A DNA stretch of 64,000 nt from Bacteroidota bacterium (lineage in GTDB: Bacteria > Bacteroidota > Bacteroidia > AKYH767-A > 2013-40CM-41-45). A program made the translations under genes and the position numbers. The stretch is from the NCBI GenBank assembly GCA_016720935.1, contig JADKJP010000006.1, forward strand, positions 186,001 through 250,000. Direction: 5' to 3'. This document shows positions 1 to 7,000 of the stretch, in pieces (position 1 is the stretch's first letter; each line of letters opens with the position of its first letter). Under the pieces are notes generated by a model. It did not search any database. It saw only the letters and a program-made list of their open reading frames with translations, and had not been told where the DNA came from.

Positions 1-418
1 CAAGTGTTTTTGTTTGCATCATGAGCTCAAAAGCTTTCACATGCATGTATACCTGTCCTTTGTCATCACAGGATCCTCGCGCGTAAATTTTTCCATCACG
101 GATGACCGGCTCAAAGGGTGGAGTTTCCCAGAGGTTCATCGGATCTGCGGGTTGAACATCGTAATGTCCATAGACGATAACTGTTGGCAACTTCGGGTCT
201 ACCATCTTTTCTCCATAAACAATTGGATGGCCTTTGGTCGGGCAAACTTCTACCAGATCAGCTCCGGCAGACAATAATTTTTCTTTTATATAATCAGCTG
301 CTCTTGCAACATCTTTCGCGTATTTGCTATCCGCACTTACAGAAGGAATGCGTAGCAATTCAAAAAGTTCGTCAAGAAATCTTTTTTCATTTGACTGAAT
401 ATATTCTTTCGTTGTCAT
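1..418 (-). CDS. M20 family dipeptidase, N-terminal part (gene runs off the left edge)
   Basis: Reading the minus strand from the ATG at 418 gives a protein beginning MTTKEYIQSNEKRFLDELFE, with 139 codons before the window ends. It carries the first metal-binding motif of M20 zinc peptidases, GHYDVQPADP (His and Asp ligands), then RGSCDDKGQ, whose Asp normally bridges the two metals. This arrangement (RIPSVS near the start, GHYDVQP, WETPPFEPVIRDGKIYARG) is typical of the M20 dipeptidase subfamily (CNDP/PepV-like), which cleaves dipeptides or short peptides in the cytoplasm. No signal peptide is seen. A -7 promoter element lies about 35 bases upstream. The C-terminal catalytic and lid parts cannot be seen, so substrate type is inferred from the N-terminus only. 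Confidence 0.9.
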   Translation of the reverse strand, partial: MTTKEYIQSNEKRFLDELFELLRIPSVSADSKYAKDVARAADYIKEKLLSAGADLVEVCPTKGHPIVYGEKMVDPKLPTVIVYGHYDVQPADPMNLWETPPFEPVIRDGKIYARGSCDDKGQVYMHVKAFELMMQTKTL

Positions 419-452
419 AGGTCGGGATTAAATATTTATGTGAATGATTTTT

Positions 453-460
453 CAAAGGTA
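453..460 (-). promoter_or_regulatory. Bacteroidota -7 element for the M20 dipeptidase gene
   Basis: The minus strand reads TACCTTTG, an exact match to the Bacteroidota sigma-A -7 consensus TAnnTTTG, 34 bases before the ATG at 418. No clear -33 TTTG is present at the ideal spacing, so this rests on the -7 element alone. Confidence 0.45.
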
Positions 461-529
461 TGTCAAATCAGGATAGTTTTAAAAATGCGGACAAAATATT
501 GTCACCCGATAAAATAAACCTGGTCCGTG

Positions 530-829
530 TTACCACAATCTAAAGAACGCGAATAGTCTCCTTTTTCCGAGATAGGAAAGGTTTGATTCATGACGGTATG
601 CTTCCTTTTCAAAAATAATATTCCTGTATGCTTTGTGGTGATTTCTATAGCGAATGAGATTGATCAAATAATTCCCCAGGTACAAAAAATAGAAGGGAAG
701 CACCAGCAATTCCAATTGTTGACGGATGTGTATCTTTTCATGATTCAGAAGTACGGCGTCTGCCCTGAATCGCTGATCAATCAGAATAAAGGGAAAAATT
801 GTAATTCCCGCACGTCGCATGCGGCGCAT
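530..829 (-). CDS. small HExxH-containing membrane-associated protein, unknown function
   Basis: Ninety-nine residues from the ATG at 829 (a TTG at 844 would add five). Two features stand out. One is NHEKIHIRQQ at residues 29-38, a HExxH zinc-metalloprotease-like motif. The other is a following hydrophobic stretch, LELLVLPFYFLYLGNYLI (about 39-56), and then FEKEAYRHE, which could supply a third metal ligand. This is the layout of a minimal M56/M48-like zincin core, and similar small proteins are common in Bacteroidota as hypothetical proteins. It starts 26 bases after the gpmI stop on the same strand, so it may be cotranscribed with gpmI. Catalytic activity is unproven; the motif could be a structural remnant. 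Confidence 0.7.
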   Translation of the reverse strand: MRRMRRAGITIFPFILIDQRFRADAVLLNHEKIHIRQQLELLVLPFYFLYLGNYLINLIRYRNHHKAYRNIIFEKEAYRHESNLSYLGKRRLFAFFRLW

Positions 830-854
830 AAAGATGAGTATCAATTTCCGGAAA

Positions 855-2395
855 TTAAATAGTCGCTGTTTTTTTCTCTCCTACAAGAACTTTGCCGGTC
901 ATTTCTTCAGGAATGTTCAGGCCCATCATGGTCAGGATGGTTGGTGCCAGATCCGACAAACGACCATCACTGATATTTCGGAAATCTTTATCAATGAGAA
1001 ACAATGGAACTGGATTCGTAGTGTGGGCTGTATTCGGAGAGCCATCTTCATTGATCATATAATCCGCGTTTCCATGATCCGCTGTGATCAGAAATGAATA
1101 TCCATTCTTTTGTCCTGTTTCAACGACACGTTTCACACAGGCGTCAACAGTTTCAACAGCTTTGACAACGGCATTGAAATCACCCGTATGGCCAACCATG
1201 TCGGCATTCGCGAAATTCAGACATACAAAATCCGGTGTGCCTTTTTCAAGCTCTGCGCAAATCGCATCAGTCACTGCTTTCGCGCTCATTTCAGGTTGAA
1301 GATCATAGGTGGCTACTTTGGGCGATGGAATCATAATCCTGTTTTCACCTGTGAAAGGTTCTTCACGTCCTCCGGAGAAAAAGAAAGTAACGTGTGGGTA
1401 TTTTTCTGTTTCAGCGATACGAATCTGCGCTTTCCCTGCGTTCGCTACAATTTCGCCGAGAGTATTTTTTAAATTGTCTTTGTCGTAAATGATTTTTACA
1501 TTCTGGAAAGTGTCATCATAATTCGTCATTGTCACATAGTAAAGATCCATCCTGTGCATGTTATGTTCATGGAAATCTTTTTGAGTGAGAGCGATCGTAA
1601 TTTCTCTGCATCGGTCCGTTCTGAAATTAAAGCAAAGCACAGCGTCGCCCGGTTCAATTTTTGCCAGCGGATTTTTCTGTTCATCGACAATCACTATTGG
1701 TTTGATAAACTCATCCGTAACTCCTGCCGCATATGATTCCTGTATGGCAGCAGCAGCATCGGTTGAAGCATGGCCTTTTCCATTGACAAGTAAATCATAC
1801 GCCGATAGAATTCTTTCCCACCGTTTATCTCTATCCATTGCATAATACCTGCCAACCACCGAAGCAATTTTACCCGTTGATTTAGCAAAATGCTGACTCA
1901 ATTCATTGATAAATCCGAGCCCACTTTTTGGATCCGTATCACGACCATCCATGAATGCATGAATGAAGGTATTGTCAACATGATTCGCTTTTGCGATATC
2001 ACACAAAGCTTTAAGATGATTAATATGCGAATGCACACCGCCATCAGAAACCAAACCAATCAGATGGAGTTTCTTATTGTTTTTCTTTACATAACTGAGC
2101 ATGTCCAGAAGGACAGGGGTGTGTGTAATGACTTATCCTTGACAGCAAGATTTACTTTGACCAGGTCCTGGTATACAACTCGACCTGCGCCAATATTCAG
2201 GTGTCCGACTTCTGAGTTTCCCATTTGTCCATCAGGGAGCCCGACATTTTCTCCAGAAGTGAGCAGTTCTGAATTCGGAACAGTTGCAAACAATGAATTA
2301 ATAAAAGGAGTTTGCGCTTTGTAAATCGCATTAGCATTTGTATGAGGACCTTTTCCCCAACCGTCCATGATGATGAGCACTACCTTTTTTTTCAT
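855..2395 (-). CDS. gpmI: 2,3-bisphosphoglycerate-independent phosphoglycerate mutase, split by a frameshift
   Basis: The enzyme interconverts 3- and 2-phosphoglycerate in glycolysis using two Mn ions and a phosphoserine intermediate. The N-terminal part (ATG at 2395) has the metal-binding start VVLIIMDGWG (Asp11) and the catalytic serine motif MGNSEVGHLNIGAGR (Ser61). It runs into the wrong frame at about 2116-2126. The rest continues in another frame from LLDMLSYVKKNN through SDGGVHSHINHL, MDGRDTDP, TADHGNADYM and NTAHTTNPVPL to the stop at 855. The two parts together are about 510 residues, the normal length, with no missing sequence except one base in a (CA)n-C4 tract. The downstream frame is intact for over 400 codons, which argues for a very recent mutation or a sequencing/assembly error rather than an old pseudogene. 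A HExxH protein gene follows closely. Confidence 0.92.
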
Positions 2396-2465
2396 TTGAA
2401 AACAGATAAGGTGAACAATTCTAAACCCAACTCAGAGGAAAAATTCCTCAGAGGCCTACAGAGTG

Positions 2466-2473
2466 CAAATTTA
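2466..2473 (-). promoter_or_regulatory. candidate -7 promoter element for gpmI
   Basis: The minus strand reads TAAATTTG, matching TAnnTTTG, 70 bases before the gpmI ATG. Between it and the gene is a small perfect hairpin, GAGGAATTTTTCCTC (2433-2447), in what would be the 5' leader. No convincing -33 box was found. Confidence 0.35.
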
Positions 2474-2633
2474 CGAAAATCAGATGGGAAGTACCGGTTC
2501 CGGAAATATGATTTATGACATTTCCATTTTAAATGACGGATTCAGCTGTCTACCGGGAGTTGTTGCCGGGTTTTTGGTCGTATTCGAAGGCGTGGACGAA
2601 ATCAGCAAAAGAGGTATTCAGGGTAAAATTAAC

Positions 2634-3596
2634 TCAGGAATAAGCCGGAAATTGGATACAAAATATTGTTCCATTTGGCTTATTATCGTACACGGAAATC
2701 TGTCCATTATGCCCCTGAGCAATGTATTTGACAATAAATAAACCCAGGCCGGTTCCTTTAGTTTTGCGGGTCTCTTCGTTTCCCAGCCTGTAAAATTTTT
2801 TGAAGATTTTGTCTTTTTCAGAATCCGGGATACCCGGGCCTTTATCAAGAATACACAGGACTATTTTTTTACCATCCCTTTTCAAATCAATTCCCAAAGG
2901 TATTTCCTTAGGAGAGTATTTCCACGCATTCTCGATAAGGTTGGAGATCATGAGAATCAATGCATTTTTATCTCCTTGAATGTGCAATCCTTCTTCAATA
3001 TGTGTTTCAAATTTTGGAGGATCGGGTACATTTTGCAGTTTTTGAACATGCAATCGCATCAGAGCGGAAAGGTTCATGTCTTCCATTGCAAAAGAATAAC
3101 CGTTGTGGTCAATCAGATTTGCAAGCAGAGCATTTTCAACAAGGTTGTTTAGTCTTTCCGTGTCATTAATCGCGCTGTTGATAAATGATTTTTCCTTTTC
3201 CTTTTCAAGATCGTGACGGAGAATAGTCTGTAAGTATAATTTGATGGAAGCAAGTGGAGATTTAAATTCATGAGTAATGGAAAGAAGAAAGTTTTTTTGC
3301 TGGCGGGCCAATGCCATTTCTTTACGAATGGATCGGGCAGTAAGAATGCTTCCCCATGTTAGCAATGCCAGAAATACACTGCCCTCTCCAATCACCATCC
3401 AGCGCCGCTGGGTATTTTTCTTTTCAAGATCGGCAATAGCTTCCCTGGATTCTTCCGGAGTTCGGGCTTTCAATTGAACGTTTTCAATCTTGTGCTCATA
3501 TACTTCGTTGTTCAGATCAACGAGGAGATATGCCCACCAGCAAAATTGAAAGAGGACATAAAAAGCAAGAATGGAGAGAATAAAAAAGGGCCGCAT
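2634..3596 (-). CDS. membrane-bound sensor histidine kinase (orphan)
   Basis: 320 residues. Two transmembrane segments (about 4-27 and 68-88) flank a short, roughly 40-residue periplasmic loop, too small for a classical sensor domain. There is no HAMP domain. The kinase core is complete: H-box SITHEFKSPLASIKL with phospho-accepting His109, N-box NLIENAWKYS (Asn223), G1 DKGPGIP (251-257), F-box KIFKKFYR and G2 GTGLGLF (281-287). It should autophosphorylate and pass phosphate to a response regulator, but none lies beside it; gpmI follows downstream and a small unknown gene precedes it by 36 bases. The nearest receiver protein in the window (12377-12787) is 9 kb away. Its signal is unknown; the small loop suggests sensing in the membrane or through another protein. 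Confidence 0.93.
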   Translation of the reverse strand: MRPFFILSILAFYVLFQFCWWAYLLVDLNNEVYEHKIENVQLKARTPEESREAIADLEKKNTQRRWMVIGEGSVFLALLTWGSILTARSIRKEMALARQQKNFLLSITHEFKSPLASIKLYLQTILRHDLEKEKEKSFINSAINDTERLNNLVENALLANLIDHNGYSFAMEDMNLSALMRLHVQKLQNVPDPPKFETHIEEGLHIQGDKNALILMISNLIENAWKYSPKEIPLGIDLKRDGKKIVLCILDKGPGIPDSEKDKIFKKFYRLGNEETRKTKGTGLGLFIVKYIAQGHNGQISVYDNKPNGTIFCIQFPAYS

Positions 3597-3632
3597 ATGC
3601 AGCCCTAAATTAATATTTATTTCCTGAAATCC

Positions 3633-3971
3633 TTATTCCGGAATTGATGAGTTTTCATCGTTTTCATCAAATTTCCGGATCGACATGAATTTCCTTTTGT
3701 TGCCAATGCTGTAACTTACAAGGGCCTTGCTTTTGATAAATTCTTTCGGCCGGTCTGAAGGGTCTTTTTCCGCAGGAACTTCGGAAATGTTCAGGTTTAC
3801 AATTTGTTTATTATCAAATGCTGAAACAATTGAACGTTTTTCGTCACTCAGGTGGACTTTAAATCTCTTTTCATCAATCCAGACTTCCTCGAAAATAAGT
3901 TCATCCGAAGATTTCTTTGTTTCCACCTGGATCTGATATACCACTTCTGTTCCATCGGCAGTTAAAAGCAT
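3633..3971 (-). CDS. hypothetical protein, 112 residues
   Basis: Not recognised. From the ATG at 3971 the protein begins MLLTADGTEVVYQIQVETKK and is rich in alternating hydrophobic and polar residues, suggesting a beta-sandwich, with a charged tail KFDENDENSSIPE. There is no signal peptide or membrane segment. The same frame stays open for about 41 codons upstream of the ATG, reaching back past the end of the PKD gene without any usable start codon. This upstream part (for example STAYDIDRTYNVHLQNIFQI) looks protein-like. So the reading frame may originally have been longer, perhaps joined to the PKD protein by a lost base. It lies 36 bases ahead of the histidine kinase and is probably cotranscribed with it. 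Confidence 0.6.
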   Translation of the reverse strand: MLLTADGTEVVYQIQVETKKSSDELIFEEVWIDEKRFKVHLSDEKRSIVSAFDNKQIVNLNISEVPAEKDPSDRPKEFIKSKALVSYSIGNKRKFMSIRKFDENDENSSIPE

Positions 3972-4072
3972 TTTTTCATTGTTGCTTTTAGTACCTTGAA
4001 GTATCTGTATTTGAAAAATGTTCTGTAGATGTACGTTGTAAGTACGATCAATGTCATAGGCGGTGCTTGAAT

Positions 4073-7000
4073 TTATTCCTGGTAATCGTACTGTAACTTA
4101 CTGCCATCAACCTGTTTCAGAATCTGCCAATGGCCGTTCTCATCCATTTTTTCAAGAATATAATATTCAACACCTTGTTCCCATCCTTTGTAAGGAGTCC
4201 ATTCCAGGTGAACTTGTCTGCCTTCGTTCATTTCACCTTTCAGGAGAACAGTAGAAGTAATCGGACTTAAATCTTCTGTGATATCACAGGTGTTGATGAC
4301 CAGGATTTTGTAGAAGTAATGATTGTTTTGTACATCGACACCGTAATCCGCGTAATCTGTTTGCACAGACGGAACTGTTGCGACATAACTGAAATTCGTA
4401 TTGTCGGTTGAACGATAGATATCAAATTGAGCCACCTTTTCCGGATGAACAACCGGTTCTTTCCATTCAGTAAGTACAAATTGATTATCGACAACCGTTG
4501 ACCTTACCACATCCACAATCTGATTAGCAAGTGTATTTAACGGAATAGTCATAGATGTATCGCTATAGGAGATATAGGATGTTCCACATAAATCCGTTGC
4601 TTTGATTCTGTATGAATATGGATGAGGACAATCAAAAGTTGTATCGGTATAGGTCAATGAATCCGGCGGTACCGTTGCCAGGTACTGGGGCGCTTCACCA
4701 CTTTCGTAGCGATAGATTTCATAGCTGCTCACCGGACAACCGCTGTAAGGTGTCCAGGAAACAAAGATGTCCTGTCCCTGACGTTGAGAAGAAACATTGA
4801 TGGTAGTATGGGCTGTCAGTTGATCCAGAGGAATCGTATTTCCACAGATATCAAGAGCCTGCACTTTATAAGTATATGTGTTTCGAAGTGTATTCAATCC
4901 TGAATCAACAAAAGTATTTTCCAGAGCAAAGCCTGTATTTTGAATATTGGTTTCTGTATAGATTGATTCATAATACTGTGTATTCTGATTCAGTCGATAC
5001 AAAACATAAGAAGCCAGATCAATTGCCGGATTATTTTCCCATTTGATTTCTACAGTTGTATTAGAAGTAACGGATACACTGTAAATTTTTGTTTCCTGTG
5101 GAGGAAGTGTGTCCAGTACATGAATCATTGCTGGGAATGAAATTGAATCACTGCAACCATTAGTATTCACAACAACAAGACTGACCGTGTAAAAGCCCGG
5201 TGTCTGATATGTAACGGTTGGCTGTGCATCCGTGGAGGTCTGACCATCGCCAAAATCCCAGTGATAATTAGAGCCGTTTACATTGGTTGTATAGTTGAAA
5301 AAGTTCACCTGGAACGGAGCACAACCCATGGTCGCGCCCGCTGTGAATGACACAACCGGTGAAGGAAGTACATTGAAAGGCTGATTGTTGACGAAAGTAT
5401 CTTTGCAACCAAAAGCATTGGATGCTATCAATTGAACCTGGAAAATTCCGTCATCAAGGAACAGGTGAGTAGGTTGTTGCGCGGAAGATGTATCGCCATC
5501 ACCAAAATTCCAGTTCCAGCTCGTACTGCCTGTTGAAGTATTGACAAATGTCGCGGTGAATGGCTGGCAACCACTGATATTACCGGTGGTGTATTGAGCA
5601 TCCGGAGTAGGATGCACTATTATTTTTTGTGGCAGTTCATAATAAGAGCTGCAACCGGCTGTATCTTTTGTTACAAGTGAAACGGTAAATGTTCCTGTAT
5701 CCTGGAAGGTGTGTCCCGGGTGTTGTGCATATTCTGCATATCCGTCACCAAAACTCCAGTTCCATTCTACCGCATCCTGGCTATGATCGGTGAATTGAAC
5801 ATCGAATGGAGCGCATCCTTCAAAAACGTTCGCGCTGAAATTTGTTATTGGTCCAAGTACACGAATGTAATCCGGCATGTGTAAAGTGTCCTGACAACCG
5901 GCATTACTGCCGACAATCAGGGACACGGAATACAATCCGGGATTGTTGTAAATATGCGAAGGGTTGCTGTTGGTAGAAGTTGTGCTGTCGCCAAAGTCCC
6001 ACAAATACGTATCTGCATCAACAGATAAATCAGTAAAGTTTACCAGTGAAGGAGCACAGGCATAACGGTCAGGTGTAACAAATCCTGCCATTGGCTCACG
6101 TGCATGAATCATTGCCGGCATATGCAGAGTGTCGGTACAGCCGCCGTAAAAAGGACTAGCCTGCACAACGAGGGTTACATCGTAATCACCCGCTTGTGTG
6201 AATTCGTGATCAGGAGATAATTCGGTGGATGTTGTACCATCACCAAAATCCCAGAAGTAATTTGAAGAAGACAAAGAACTGTTGTTGAAATGAACCGTCA
6301 TTGGGATACAACCTGTATCCAATGAGGCATCAAATCGGGCAAGAAGTGGAGATGGTGGCGGGCTATAAGCTGTATCCCTGCAACCATTCACGTCCACAAT
6401 TGCCAGGGAAATGACCAAGCCTGAGTAGTCATTAAACGTGTATAATGGATTTTGCACGTTGGATGAGTCACCGGTTCCGAAATCCCAGGACCAACTGACA
6501 GCATTCGCGCTCAAGTCTGTGAACTGAATATCGAATGGCAAGCAAATACTATTCCCGCTGACCGAGAAATCAGCATACGCTGTATCAACACGGATGTATT
6601 GCGGATAAGTGAGCGTACTCGAGCAATTGCCTCTGAAGATTGTTAATGAGACGTCGAAATGTCCGGGATCAAGGTAACTGTGAATCGGATTTTCAAGGGA
6701 GGAAATTGTTCCGTCGCCAAAATCCCACAAATAGGAATCCGCATTTGCCGATTGATTGACAAACTGAATATTGATTCCATTACAACCCTGACGACCTGTA
6801 GTTGTTGTAAATGCAACAGAAGGAAGGCTGACTGTAATCGGTGGATTTACCTGGAAGGATTGTGTGCAACCTGCCTGGTCAGTAACCGTGAGTGTTGCAG
6901 TGAAGATTCCTTCCTGAGAATAGACGTGTTTGGGTGTTTGTTGTGTAGATGTTGTTCCGTCTCCAAAATCCCACAGATAGGAAGCATAATTCTGTAAACT

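Noticed and set aside
1110..1472. Plus-strand open frame of 120 codons opposite gpmI
   Set aside because: It is antisense to conserved iPGM sequence, has no recognisable domain and has the composition of a shadow frame.
2104..2130. Programmed ribosomal frameshifting in gpmI
   Set aside because: No slippery heptamer, no SD-like stimulator and no known precedent for this enzyme; an indel or error is simpler.
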